Part shown: in pieces, positions 26,401 to 34,560 of the stretch
Layout of the letters: every line of letters starts with the position of its first letter
Numbering within the stretch: position 1 is the first letter of the stretch
Source of the DNA: [Flavobacterium] thermophilum
GTDB taxonomy: Bacteria > Bacillota > Bacilli > Bacillales > Anoxybacillaceae
Length of the DNA stretch: 64,000 bases
Direction: 5' to 3'
NCBI GenBank assembly: GCA_900450595.1
Contig: UGGS01000001.1
Span: 1,488,001 to 1,552,000 of the forward strand
Position numbers and translations under genes: made by a program
The notes under the pieces: model-generated
Database searches by the model: none
What the model saw: the letters and a program-made list of their open reading frames with translations, nothing else
What the model was told of the DNA's origin: nothing

Positions 26401-26447
26401 TTTTTGTTTAGTTGTCAATTTATGTAAGTGAATTTGCTCATCTACAG

Positions 26448-27060
26448 TACAGTAGTTAATGATGTAACGGCAAGTCTTGTTGATATAATCATTCACTTTA
26501 TTATTGCGATTCATAGCAAGCAAAGCCTGTTTACGAGTGGTGCCTTTGATTTTTTGCTTATCTTTTATGCTTTGAAGTCTGGCATTTTCTTTGTTAAACC
26601 ATTGATTTATACTTTTTAATCTCCGCCCATCAATGATGAATGATCTGCCGTCTGATGTGACACAAGTGGCAAGATTGTTTAATCCTAAATCAATTGCCAG
26701 TGCTTTTTGGTCATTTAATTCTCTTTGATCTTCAGGCATTTCATATTTGTACTGAATCTCAAAGAACCTGGCATGATGCTTAGGAATGATTTCAATCTGC
26801 TTAATCTTTTTGTCCAGTAACACAGGCGGAATCGTTATCGTGATAGGCTTGTGAGTCTTTTTAAATAGGCGAGAATACGGTATTGTGAATTTGTTGCCGT
26901 CTATACGAATCTGGCCAATGATCAGTGAATGAAAGCCATCTTTTTTAAGATATTTTGGAATACTGATAGCCTTGTGGTCATATTTTCCTTGTTTGGCAAG
27001 ACTGATCAAACCAAAGAAAGATTTAAAGGCTTCATTGACCTTTTTTAAATCGAGCCAAAA
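26448..27060 (-). pseudogene. tnpB N-terminal-side fragment (IS200/IS605)
   Basis: Minus-strand reading gives [78 protein letters not shown] and DYINKTCRYIINYC, then the IS copy 3 terminus. The [10 protein letters not shown] segment carries the first RuvC aspartate. The true N-terminus is also missing: homology begins abruptly at about 27060. It pairs with the C-terminal fragment at 12728-13029, so the 13.4-kb IS island lies within one former tnpB. Confidence 0.85.
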
Positions 27061-27073
27061 AATGCAAACAAAT

Positions 27074-27114
27074 CGAGAGCCCGGCGGCCGTTGACGGCCG
27101 CATACGGGCTCTCG
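27074..27114 (-). terminator. Strong hairpin downstream of the MFS gene
   Basis: CGAGAGCCCG/CGGGCTCTCG (10 bp) with an inner GGCCG-TTGA-CGGCC, followed on the minus strand by TTTGTTTGCATTTTTT. Confidence 0.65.
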
Positions 27115-27124
27115 TTCGGTACGT

Positions 27125-27154
27125 GCGGCCGCTCATTTGCGACGAGCGGGCCGC
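27125..27154 (-). terminator. Hairpin directly after the MFS stop
   Basis: GCGGCC-GCTC/GAGC-GGGCCGC stem adjacent to the stop codon; it lacks a T-tract, and the second hairpin at 27074-27114 provides one. Confidence 0.45.
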
Positions 27155-27155
27155 T

Positions 27156-28352
27156 TTATTTCTTTTCATCTACGTATCGGTCCCTCGCCGCCCCTAAGCC
27201 AACGGCCATCATGGCGATGCAGACGGCAACAAGCAGACCAAGCGGCGCATTGAAGCGGCCGGACGCATCATACAGCACCCCGAACAACGGCGGACCGGAA
27301 GCCGCCAGCAAGTAGCCGACCGATTGCGCCATGGCGGACAATTGGGCGGCGGCGAGCGGATGGCGCGTCCGCAGCGTAAACAGCATCATCGCAAGCGAAA
27401 ACGCCATGCCAGCGCCGATGCCAGCAACAAGCGCCCCCGCCCACAGCCACCACCCTTGCCCGCCGAAAAAGGCAAGCGTCCCAGCCCCCATGCAAAGCAC
27501 AGCTGAACCAATAAGCGCCTTTTGATTGTCCATCCGCTCCGCGAGCATCGGAGAGACGAACATCATCGGGAGCTGGGCGAACTGGAAGAAAAAGAGCAGC
27601 CATCCGGCCGCACCGGGCGCCAACCCCTTGCTTTGCCCAAGCTCCGGCAGCCAAGTGACGACGCAGTAAAAGAAAAACGATTGCAATCCCATAAACAGCG
27701 TCACTTGCCAGGCGAGCCATGACCGCCAAAGCGTTGAGCGGCGGCTTCCGGACGGCGCCCCGTCCGGCTCCCGGCGGCGTGCTTGCGGCAGCCAAACAGC
27801 AAGCGCCAAAGCCGCCAGCAATGCCCAAAAGCGAAACGCCCCTTGCCAGCCAAGCCCCCAGCCATCGGCAAGCGGAACAGCGATCCCGGAAGCGAACGCC
27901 GCACTCATGTTCATCGTCACCGTATAAATGCCCATCATGAAACCAACCCGTTCGGGAAACGACTCTTTCACCAGCGCCGGCATCAAGACGTTGTCCACCG
28001 CAATGGCTGCACCGATCAGCACCGTGCCGGCAAACAGCCAAGAACTGCCGGAGAGCGGCCGGAGAAGCTCGCCAACGAGCAGCACGATCAACGAAAAAAA
28101 GAGCGTCCGCTTCATCCCGAACCGGCGGGCGAGAGCCGCTGCCGCCGGTGCCAGCAAGGCGAACGCCATAAGCGGAATCGTCGTCAACGCTCCGGCGGCC
28201 GCGTAGGAAAGGCCAAGCTCCCGCTGCAAATCGGGCACGAGCGGGCCGACCGTCGTAAGCGGCGCGCGCAAATTGACGGCCAACGCGACGACTGCTCCGG
28301 CCGTCCAGAATGGAAAAGAAGAGGGGCGCGTCGCTGCCGCATTCGATTTCAT
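27156..28352 (-). CDS. MFS transporter, CynX/NimT-like
   Basis: A 398-residue protein with about twelve transmembrane segments in two halves. NLRAPLTTVGPLVPDLQREL in the first helix region is the hallmark of the CynX/NimT/YycB cyanate-type MFS subfamily, and LARRFGMKRTL is the cytoplasmic loop 2-3 motif. The substrate is not predictable; relatives export or import small organic anions or drugs. It is followed by two hairpins that should terminate transcription before the IS-derived DNA. The yqkE gene lies 16 bases upstream on the same strand. Confidence 0.85.
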   Translation of the reverse strand: MKSNAAATRPSSFPFWTAGAVVALAVNLRAPLTTVGPLVPDLQRELGLSYAAAGALTTIPLMAFALLAPAAAALARRFGMKRTLFFSLIVLLVGELLRPLSGSSWLFAGTVLIGAAIAVDNVLMPALVKESFPERVGFMMGIYTVTMNMSAAFASGIAVPLADGWGLGWQGAFRFWALLAALALAVWLPQARRREPDGAPSGSRRSTLWRSWLAWQVTLFMGLQSFFFYCVVTWLPELGQSKGLAPGAAGWLLFFFQFAQLPMMFVSPMLAERMDNQKALIGSAVLCMGAGTLAFFGGQGWWLWAGALVAGIGAGMAFSLAMMLFTLRTRHPLAAAQLSAMAQSVGYLLAASGPPLFGVLYDASGRFNAPLGLLVAVCIAMMAVGLGAARDRYVDEKK

Positions 28353-28367
28353 CGTCCATCCCCTCCG

Positions 28368-28610
28368 CTACTTAAATTTCCGCCAGTCTAGCTCGCTTTC
28401 CTCAAGCAGCTCAGCAAACGATTTCTGTTCCTCACGGCGGCGCGCTTCCTCGCGGCGCCGCGCTTCCTCTGCCGCCCGCCTCCGCGCTTCTTCCTCGGCA
28501 AGTGCGCGCTTTTTCTCAAGCAGCTTCGCTTCCACCGCGGCGCCAAGCCGGTCGGCGATCGTCAAAGCCTCCGTCCCTTGCTCTTTTTTTCGCCCGATCT
28601 TCTTCATCAT
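28368..28610 (-). CDS. yqkE: YqkE family protein (DUF3886)
   Basis: An 80-residue, extremely charged protein with long Glu/Ala/Arg runs (about residues 30-65), predicted to be one long helix. It ends in SFAELLEESELDWRKFK, typical of YqkE/DUF3886 of Bacillales. Function unknown. The start at 28610 (MMKKIGRKKEQG) follows GGGGGCGG; the upstream extension is not family-like. It lies upstream of the MFS gene and is possibly cotranscribed with it. Confidence 0.8.
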   Translation of the reverse strand: MMKKIGRKKEQGTEALTIADRLGAAVEAKLLEKKRALAEEEARRRAAEEARRREEARRREEQKSFAELLEESELDWRKFK

Positions 28611-28685
28611 GTCCGCCCCCTTGCATAACAATCGTTCATTTGTCAAACGATACAACTACACGACAAAGAAAAGGAGAGATGATGG

Positions 28686-28805
28686 ATGGCGAAAAACCGC
28701 GCCCAAAAAGGGAAACCGTCCGCTGATACGGTCAAGCCGGTGATCGCAAAAGAAGAATTGGAAAAAGCAACCCATCCGACCAAGCGGCAAAACAGTCCTC
28801 AATAA
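28686..28805 (+). CDS. Small basic protein, 39 residues
   Basis: ATG at 28686 with GGAGAGATG upstream encodes a Lys-rich 39-residue protein (starts MAKNRAQKGKPSADTVKPVI, ends THPTKRQNSPQ). It is divergent from yqkE and followed by a good terminator, which supports a real gene. Its size and charge resemble minor small acid-soluble or coat-associated proteins of spore formers, but no family was recognised. Confidence 0.6.
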   Translation: MAKNRAQKGKPSADTVKPVIAKEELEKATHPTKRQNSPQ

Positions 28806-28835
28806 CCGCAACATGGACGATGCAGCTTTTATCAA

Positions 28836-28881
28836 AAAGGGGCGCCCTGCGGCCCAAACCGGCTTTCAGGGCGTCCCCTTT
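28836..28881. terminator. Bidirectional terminator
   Basis: AAGGGG(C)GCCCTG / CAGGGC(GT)CCCCTT long stem between the convergent 39-residue gene and yqkC, with T runs on both sides. Confidence 0.75.
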
Positions 28882-29119
28882 ACAACACTTCGGTGATGTG
28901 CGGCATATGCTCGCCAAGCCAAGCAATGGCCGCCTCCAGCGTCGGAAACTCTTTCGTTTCAAACGTCATTTCGTTTTGCAGCAGCCAGACGTCTTTCGCC
29001 TCATGATACGGGCCGGCGACCGACCAATGAAGCAAGCTGTACGGATCGTTTTCATGGGTGAACGACACCCATGTTTTTTGCTTCGCCGTCTTTGCGAGCT
29101 GCTCTAACTTACCGTTCAT
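28880..29119 (-). CDS. yqkC: YqkC family protein (DUF2552)
   Basis: A 79-residue protein with aromatic-rich VSFTHENDPYSLLHWSVAGPY and a C-terminal helix AAIAWLGEHMPHI. It matches the DUF2552/YqkC family, conserved next to yqkB in Bacillus; the function is unknown. Its start overlaps the yqkB stop by 11 bases, indicating translational coupling. Confidence 0.82.
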   Translation of the reverse strand: MNGKLEQLAKTAKQKTWVSFTHENDPYSLLHWSVAGPYHEAKDVWLLQNEMTFETKEFPTLEAAIAWLGEHMPHITEVL

Positions 29120-29453
29120 CGCCGGATTTCACCTCAACAAGCGGCATATGACCATTCAACGTTTGCCCTAGGCTTTTGAGCTGAAAAACGGTCGTTCCCG
29201 GCTTGACGTCAATCGTCATCGCTTCATCAAAAAAGATGAGCCGCGACCGTTCGACGAGCACCGGCACGAAATTCGTTTCGACGGCCAAATCATCGTCATC
29301 GGCCTTGTCGACAAGCCATAGCGCCGGCACGCCGTCGACCAAACAGCCGCAGCCGTCCGTGTCAAACGCCAGCTTTAACTGCCGCTCGGATTGCGCTACA
29401 ATAGAGGCAAGCGCCCGTTTGGCTGCATCCGTAAACGTGATCGATACACTCAT
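29109..29453 (-). CDS. yqkB: YqkB, HesB/IscA-like iron-sulfur biosynthesis family protein
   Basis: A 114-residue member of the HesB/IscA-like fold (Fe-S_biosyn family). Only the Cys pair DGCGCLVDG is visible near residue 34 and the C-terminal CxC of true IscA scaffolds is missing, as in other YqkB proteins, so a scaffold role is doubtful. It is in an operon with yqkC and divergent from a CDGSH iron-sulfur protein, an interesting thematic neighbour. Confidence 0.82.
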   Translation of the reverse strand: MSVSITFTDAAKRALASIVAQSERQLKLAFDTDGCGCLVDGVPALWLVDKADDDDLAVETNFVPVLVERSRLIFFDEAMTIDVKPGTTVFQLKSLGQTLNGHMPLVEVKSGDER

Positions 29454-29537
29454 GCCTGACTCCTTTTTCCTTATTGATTTTCCTTTTCATTTTACCTGCC
29501 AACACGCGAAACTGTCAAAGCAAAGGAGGAACAAGCG

Positions 29538-29756
29538 ATGGCAAACGTGCAAATCAAAGTGAATGACAACGGTTCGCTGCGCGTCACCGGCGATGTGGAA
29601 CTGCTCGATGGAGAAGGAAAGCCGTTTGTGACGAAACAAACGTTTTCGCTCTGTCGGTGCGGGCTGTCGAACAATAAACCGTTTTGCGACGGTTCACATA
29701 AAGGCCGATTCCAATCGGTCGTCCGCGCCCCTTTGCCGGAAACGGATAAACAATAA
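29538..29756 (+). CDS. CDGSH iron-sulfur domain protein
   Basis: A 72-residue protein with one CDGSH motif: C39-x-C41 followed by SNNKPFC50DGSH54, the 3-Cys/1-His ligand set of a redox-active, pH-labile [2Fe-2S] cluster. The N-terminal part is a short beta-rich lead (MANVQIKVNDNGSLRVTGD). Bacterial homologues are cytosolic electron-transfer or cluster-transfer proteins of unknown partner. The start is supported by AAAGGAGG. It is transcribed with yqzH 15 bases downstream. Confidence 0.9.
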   Translation: MANVQIKVNDNGSLRVTGDVELLDGEGKPFVTKQTFSLCRCGLSNNKPFCDGSHKGRFQSVVRAPLPETDKQ

Positions 29757-29771
29757 GGCGGTGAGAAGCCG

Positions 29772-29969
29772 ATGGACGAACGATGGCTGCAAAAACAAGT
29801 GCGCAACTGCCTGCGGCATTATGGCTATGATGATGACATGATGCCGCTTGGCGAAGACGACTGGCGCGAGCTTTGCGCCCGCATTGCCGCCGCCAAAGAG
29901 AGGCAGCCAAACGCGGACATGTATGAACTTGTCCATGACGCCGTCTACCGGTTCATCACCAGCGCTTGA
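29772..29969 (+). CDS. yqzH: YqzH family protein
   Basis: A 65-residue helical, acidic protein (MDERWLQKQVRNCLRHYGYD, ending DAVYRFITSA) with the length and layout of the YqzH family of Bacillales, function unknown. It follows the CDGSH gene closely with its own GGCGGTGAG site, so the two probably share a transcript. Confidence 0.72.
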   Translation: MDERWLQKQVRNCLRHYGYDDDMMPLGEDDWRELCARIAAAKERQPNADMYELVHDAVYRFITSA

Positions 29970-30064
29970 CCCGGCTCGTGTCAAACGAACACGGGGTTGG
30001 CCCCAAAGGCCATCTTTATTCAAGAAGAGGAAAGGCGTTTCGCGCGTCTAGACGATGATCAGAA

Positions 30065-30092
30065 AGGGTGCCCCTTATATTTGGGACACCCT
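30065..30092 (-). terminator. Terminator of yqjQ
   Basis: AGGGTG(C)CCC / TGGG(A)CACCCT hairpin four bases after the yqjQ stop, followed by TTTCT on the minus strand. Confidence 0.6.
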
Positions 30093-30095
30093 CGC

Positions 30096-30884
30096 TTACT
30101 TTTGGAAAAACGCCCCTTTCGCCACCTTTTCCACCAAACTCGGCGCAAGGCGATACAGCCGGCTGCCGAGATCCATCCAGCGCGGCATGTTCACTTCGCG
30201 CGTCGGCGTCATCATCACGTCGACCACACGCTTCGCCACCGCCTCCGGGCGCAGCATCCAACGCGACACGTTGCGCACATACTCTCCCGATTCATCAGCG
30301 GTTGAAAAAAAGTTCGTCTCCACCGGCCCCGGATTGACGGTCGTGACAAAAATGCCAAAGCGCCCCGCCTCGAGGCGAAGGCTGTCAGTAAAGCCGATGA
30401 CGGCATGTTTCGTCGCGGAATAGACGCTCGACTTCGGCGTCGCGATTTTGCCGGCTTGCGAGGCGATATTGAGAATGTGGCCGCTTCGGCGTTCTTTCAT
30501 ATGCGGATACACCGCCTTCGTGCAGGCGATCAAGCCGAAGACATTGACCGCAAACATCCGTTCCATCTCGTCAAGGTCGATATCTTCCACGTAGCGAAAT
30601 ACGCCAAATCCGGCATTGTTCACAAGCACATCGATAGCGCCCAGTTCAGCAGACAGCTTCGCAAATACCGCTTCGACCATCTCGCGGTCGCTGACATCAA
30701 GCGGCGCGTACGGGGCGCGAATGCCGGTTTGCGCTTCAATGCGCGCACTGATTGCTTTCAACTTTTCTTCACTGCGCGCCAAGAGCACCGGCACCGCCCC
30801 TTGGCGCGCCGCTTCATAGGCGATTTGCTCGCCGATTCCTCCCGACGCTCCGGTGATGACGACATGGCGCCCCTTCAGCCGCAC
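30096..30884 (-). CDS. yqjQ: Short-chain dehydrogenase/reductase YqjQ
   Basis: A 262-residue SDR. The cofactor motif TGASGGIG is at residues 11-18, NNAGFG and the catalytic Ser...Tyr-x3-Lys (SQAGKIATPKSSVYSATKHA) follow, and PGPVETNF lies after them. It belongs to the classical SDR group; substrate unknown. The GTG start at 30884 overlaps the yqjP stop, so the two genes are translationally coupled, as in B. subtilis. Confidence 0.9.
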   Translation of the reverse strand: MRLKGRHVVITGASGGIGEQIAYEAARQGAVPVLLARSEEKLKAISARIEAQTGIRAPYAPLDVSDREMVEAVFAKLSAELGAIDVLVNNAGFGVFRYVEDIDLDEMERMFAVNVFGLIACTKAVYPHMKERRSGHILNIASQAGKIATPKSSVYSATKHAVIGFTDSLRLEAGRFGIFVTTVNPGPVETNFFSTADESGEYVRNVSRWMLRPEAVAKRVVDVMMTPTREVNMPRWMDLGSRLYRLAPSLVEKVAKGAFFQK

Positions 30885-31846
30885 ACCGACACCCCCGCCG
30901 CTTCGTACACATAATGGCCGTCTTCGTGTCTTTTTTGTACATACCCGTTTTCTTCCAAATAATCAAGCTGGCCGATCGTCTCTGACATCGTCAGCATGAG
31001 CTGGCGTTCGTAAGCGGTGGGAAACAGCTTTTGACAAACGTCAAACACCGTATGCGGGCGTTCTTTCACCATTTCGAGCACCCGCTCGGCGCGCTGGCGC
31101 TGCTTATCGAGCCGCTCGCGAACGAGCGCCGGAATATCGGTCGCATCGTCGCCATGGCCGTTTAACGAGCGAACGATGTCGTATTGCAGCATTTTTTGCA
31201 GCGATTCGTTGTACTGCAACAACGGTTTCGGCCGCTCCGTCTCCCCTTCCGCCGGCGGTTCCATCATTGGATTCGGGGAAATATGAACAAGCAAATGATC
31301 GCCGCCGATCAACACCCCATCCGCCTCGCGGTAAAGAGCAATATGACTTTGCGCATGTCCCGGCGTTTCGATGACCTGCCACCCTGGCAACCCCGGCGCC
31401 GCGTCCCCTTCCGTCACCATGATGTCAAGCCCGCGTCGGCTTGCATATCGAAGCGATCCGCCTTCTTTGGACAGCTGACTGAACAAGCGGCGGTCAACGC
31501 CGCATTCCGTAAAAAATTCTTGAAAAAATTGGACGTACCGTTCCATAAACGAACGTTCACGGCGCAAAAACGGATCGGCTTTCGGATGGCCGATGATCGG
31601 CGCATGCGGAAAATAATCAAGCAAGCCGACATGATCCGGATGATGATGAGTAATGACGATTTGTTCAATATCCTGCGGCGCATAACCGATCTCGCCAAGC
31701 TGCTTCACAAACAGCTGCCATGCCTGCTCTGTTTTCACTCCGGCATCGACCAGTGTCAACCGATCGCCGGCGATCACGTACATATGCACCTCGCCGACCG
31801 GAAACGGCGTCGGCACCGTGATCCGATACACTCGTTCTTCGTTCAT
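30875..31846 (-). CDS. yqjP: MBL-fold metallohydrolase YqjP
   Basis: A 323-residue metallo-beta-lactamase-fold hydrolase. THHHPDHVG (HxHxDH at 67-72) is the main metal motif, with further ligands in TPGHAQSHIALY, GGDHLLV and LNGHGD. A C-terminal winged-helix-like domain (residues about 250-320) is typical of this glyoxalase-II-like subgroup (LACTB2 type). The start at 31846 follows AAGGGAACGC; the longer frame has an unlikely N-terminus. It forms an operon with yqjQ and is divergent from proI. Confidence 0.9.
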   Translation of the reverse strand: MNEERVYRITVPTPFPVGEVHMYVIAGDRLTLVDAGVKTEQAWQLFVKQLGEIGYAPQDIEQIVITHHHPDHVGLLDYFPHAPIIGHPKADPFLRRERSFMERYVQFFQEFFTECGVDRRLFSQLSKEGGSLRYASRRGLDIMVTEGDAAPGLPGWQVIETPGHAQSHIALYREADGVLIGGDHLLVHISPNPMMEPPAEGETERPKPLLQYNESLQKMLQYDIVRSLNGHGDDATDIPALVRERLDKQRQRAERVLEMVKERPHTVFDVCQKLFPTAYERQLMLTMSETIGQLDYLEENGYVQKRHEDGHYVYEAAGVSVCG

Positions 31847-32016
31847 TGCGTTCCCTTCTTTCCCAAAGTTCATGAACCGCCCCGTTCGAACCGTTTCATC
31901 AAGCAAAATGAATAATGATTCATTATATTTTATTTTACAGTTTACACTGATTTCATCCATTTGTCATGCCTTTTTCTTCCGCACGACGAAATTGCAAAAA
32001 AATTCGTTCTCCTCTC

Positions 32017-32046
32017 TTGACAACCGTGCTCGTCCCGCGGCATAAT
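32017..32046 (+). promoter_or_regulatory. SigA-type promoter of proI
   Basis: TTGACA (32017-32022), 18 bases, CATAAT (32041-32046), placed upstream of the T-box leader. Confidence 0.65.
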
Positions 32047-32084
32047 GACAAATAAATTATGATACGACAAATAAATTATGATAC
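32047..32084 (+). repeat. Perfect 19-bp tandem repeat at the T-box leader start
   Basis: GACAAATAAATTATGATAC occurs twice in direct succession between the -10 box and the T-box stem I. The second copy brings an additional TATGAT close to the leader start. Confidence 0.85.
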
Positions 32085-32087
32085 GGC

Positions 32088-32338
32088 AAAACAGGCGATG
32101 AACAGGGCCAGTAAACCGCAAACGGCACCAGAGAGCGAAGCCCGCGGCTGGAAGGCTTTGCGGCCCTCTTTGCGGTTGAACCTACCCTAGGAGCTGTTAG
32201 GCCAACCTAAACGCCTCCCCGGCGTTATCGGGGCAGAGTTGGGCCTGTTTGGCGCTTGGGCCAAATCGGGCCAAAAAAGGTGGTACCGCGGAAACGAAGG
32301 TTTTCCGTCCTTTTGCAGGACGGGAAACCTTTTTCTTT
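32088..32338 (+). promoter_or_regulatory. T-box riboswitch, proline-specific, upstream of proI
   Basis: A tRNA-sensing leader. Stem I has the AGTA and AGAGA-type bulges (AGGGCCAGTAAACC, CACCAGAGAGCG). The specifier loop reads GAACCTACC, with CCT at 32181-32183 (a Pro codon followed by a purine). The T-box sequence AAGGTGGTACCGCG spans 32277-32290. A terminator hairpin (AAGGTTTTCCGTCC...GGACGGGAAACCTT plus T-tract) spans about 32298-32336. Uncharged tRNA-Pro would stabilise the antiterminator and switch proI on, matching the known regulation of Bacillus proI. Confidence 0.9.
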
Positions 32339-32370
32339 TGGATGGATACATCAAGGCAAGGAGGAGTGGG

Positions 32371-33213
32371 ATGATGAACAACGAACGAACGATCGCGCTC
32401 ATCGGCGCCGGCTCGATGGCGGAAGCGCTCATCGCCGGCATGACGAAAGCGTTTTGCCATCCGGCGCACATTGTCGTCGCCAACCGACGAAACCGCCCCC
32501 GTCTTGAGGAACTGGCGCGTCAATACGGTGTTGGCACGGCGGATTGCGCGCAAGAAGCCGTCAAACAAGCGGATATCATCATTTTGGCGATGAAACCGAA
32601 AGACGTCGCCGAAGCGATGAACGCCATCGCACCATCCATCCGGTCCGATCATCTTATTCTTTCGCTGTTGGCCGGCGTGACAACGGAAACGATCGAACGG
32701 CTCGCCGGGCGCAACATCCCTGTCGTGCGCGCCATGCCAAACACATCCGCCGCCGTCGGTTTGTCGGCGACCGCCATCGCCGGCGGCCGCTTCGCCGCGA
32801 AAGAACATCTTGAGGTCGCCAAACAGTTGTTTGAAACGGTCGGCATCGTCGCTGTTGTGCCGGAGCGCGACTTGCATGCGGTCACCGGCCTGTCCGGGAG
32901 CGGTCCGGCGTATGTGTATTACTTGGTCGAAGCGATGGAAAAAGCGGCAGCCGACATCGGCCTTGAGCGAGATGTCGCCAAACGGCTCATTTTGCAAACG
33001 ATCATCGGCGCAGCCGAGATGCTAAAAGCGTCCGACAAGCACCCATCCGTCCTGCGCCGTGAAGTCACGAGCCCAGGCGGCACGACCGAAGCCGGCATTG
33101 GCGTGCTTGAGCAATACCGGTTCCAAGAAGCGGTCGTCGCCTGCATCCGAAGGGCGACGGCCCGCTCCGAAGAGCTCGGCAGCGCGCTTCTCGCTGCCAT
33201 CATGGAAGCGTAA
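32371..33213 (+). CDS. proI: Pyrroline-5-carboxylate reductase
   Basis: Last step of proline synthesis: reduces 1-pyrroline-5-carboxylate to L-proline with NAD(P)H. A 280-residue protein with Rossmann motif GAGSMAEALIAGM near the N-terminus, MPNTSAAVG, the SGSGPAYVYYLVEA dimerisation/substrate segment and REVTSPGGTTEAG near residue 230. The start at 32371 follows AAGGAGGAG; the long upstream frame lies inside the T-box terminator. The T-box leader and the yqjP/yqjQ neighbourhood identify it with B. subtilis proI (yqjO) rather than proG or proH. Confidence 0.95.
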   Translation: MMNNERTIALIGAGSMAEALIAGMTKAFCHPAHIVVANRRNRPRLEELARQYGVGTADCAQEAVKQADIIILAMKPKDVAEAMNAIAPSIRSDHLILSLLAGVTTETIERLAGRNIPVVRAMPNTSAAVGLSATAIAGGRFAAKEHLEVAKQLFETVGIVAVVPERDLHAVTGLSGSGPAYVYYLVEAMEKAAADIGLERDVAKRLILQTIIGAAEMLKASDKHPSVLRREVTSPGGTTEAGIGVLEQYRFQEAVVACIRRATARSEELGSALLAAIMEA

Positions 33214-33537
33214 AGAACGGACCTCCAAAGCGCGCCGCCCCCGCACGGCGGATGGGCGGGGACGTTTCGGCAAAACCGGGCGCAATGAACAAGGAAACAA
33301 ACGAACCTTTTCATCCGGTTATGGAAGATTTTTTTGGTTTCGCATAACAGAAACTCGAATTTCGCACATGACACAGCCGCATAAGCCCATCTTTACCCAA
33401 AACAGACCATGTTAACAGGGCCGCGGCTTTTCCACCGTCCGGCTCAGGCAAAACAGTCCGTTTCACTTTGTTTTTGACAGGCAGCGTGCTATCATCAGTC
33501 ATGAACCACTCATTGGCCTAGAAAGGAGCTGCTTGTC
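33214..33537. other. Intergenic region between proI and namA
   Basis: 324 bases without a convincing gene. It contains a GC-rich inverted segment near 33228-33260 (CGCCCCCGC...GGCGG..GGGCGGGG) that may end proI transcription. It also has a TTGACA at about 33475 that could be the -35 box of the namA promoter. Confidence 0.4.
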
Positions 33538-34560
33538 ATGAACACGGTATTGTTTTCGCCGTATACGATCCGCGGGCTGACGCTGAAAAACCGAATTGTC
33601 ATGTCGCCGATGTGCATGTATTCGTGCGACACGAAAGACGGCGCCGTACGCACGTGGCATAAAATCCACTACCCGGCTCGCGCTGTCGGCCAAGTCGGCT
33701 TGATTATCGTTGAAGCGACCGGCGTGACGCCGCAAGGTCGCATTTCTGAACGCGATTTAGGCATTTGGAGCGATGACCATATCGCCGGGCTTCGCGAACT
33801 CGTTGGGCTTGTGAAAGAGCATGGAGCCGCCATCGGCATCCAGCTTGCCCACGCCGGAAGAAAATCGCAAGTACCGGGAGAGATCATCGCTCCGTCAGCC
33901 ATCCCGTTTGATGATTCGTCGCCGACGCCAAAAGAAATGACGAAAGCCGACATTGAAGAAACGGTGCAAGCGTTCCAAAACGGCGCACGGCGCGCGAAGG
34001 AAGCCGGCTTTGACGTCATTGAAATCCATGCCGCCCACGGCTACCTCATTAACGAATTTTTATCGCCGCTCTCCAACCGGCGCCAAGACGAGTACGGCGG
34101 CTCTCCGGAAAACCGTTACCGTTTCTTGGGCGACGTGATTGACGCTGTCCGCGAGGTATGGGACGGACCGCTTTTTGTCCGCATCTCGGCGTCCGACTAC
34201 CATCCGGACGGGCTGACGGCCAAAGACTATGTCCCATACGCCAAACGGATGAAAGAGCAAGGCGTCGACCTTGTTGACGTCAGTTCCGGCGCCGTCGTTC
34301 CGGCGCGCATTGACGTCTATCCGGGCTACCAAGTGCCATTTGCCGAACTGATCCGCCGTGAAGCAGACATCCCGACCGGCGCTGTCGGCCTCATTACGTC
34401 CGGCTGGCAAGCGGAAGAAATTTTGCAAAACGGCCGCGCCGATCTCGTCTTTTTGGGGCGCGAGCTGCTGCGCAACCCGTATTGGCCATACGCCGCGGCG
34501 AGAGAGCTGGGCGCAAAAATCTCGGCGCCCGTCCAATATGAGCGCGGCTGGCGGTTTTAA
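33538..34560 (+). CDS. namA: NADPH dehydrogenase NamA (YqjM, old yellow enzyme)
   Basis: A 340-residue FMN-dependent ene-reductase of the thermophilic-like OYE class. Signature segments are MSPMCMYSC (Cys that tunes FMN), [28 protein letters not shown] with the catalytic His pair, [10 protein letters not shown], and the phosphate-binding VGLITSGW...[14 protein letters not shown]. It reduces activated C=C bonds and nitro compounds and is stress-responsive in Bacillus. It ends tail to tail with rnz, overlapping by 4 bases. Confidence 0.95.
   Translation: MNTVLFSPYTIRGLTLKNRIVMSPMCMYSCDTKDGAVRTWHKIHYPARAVGQVGLIIVEATGVTPQGRISERDLGIWSDDHIAGLRELVGLVKEHGAAIGIQLAHAGRKSQVPGEIIAPSAIPFDDSSPTPKEMTKADIEETVQAFQNGARRAKEAGFDVIEIHAAHGYLINEFLSPLSNRRQDEYGGSPENRYRFLGDVIDAVREVWDGPLFVRISASDYHPDGLTAKDYVPYAKRMKEQGVDLVDVSSGAVVPARIDVYPGYQVPFAELIRREADIPTGAVGLITSGWQAEEILQNGRADLVFLGRELLRNPYWPYAAARELGAKISAPVQYERGWRF

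Larger units (their letters stand above)
24907..26447 (-). mobile_element. IS4/IS701-like insertion sequence, copy 3
   Basis: 1541 bp with CTGTAGATGAGCA terminal repeats. It carries a diverged version of the 170-bp segment (26233-26400), and its leader between the transposase start and that segment also differs from copies 1 and 2, making it a mosaic. There is no target duplication; the right flank is the tnpB N-terminal fragment. Confidence 0.9.

Noticed and set aside
29109..29453. YqkB as a functional IscA-type scaffold
   Set aside because: The C-terminal Cys pair of IscA is absent; only the fold family can be claimed.
32239..32370. Upstream extension of the proI frame
   Set aside because: It lies inside the T-box antiterminator/terminator; the ribosome binding site points to 32371.
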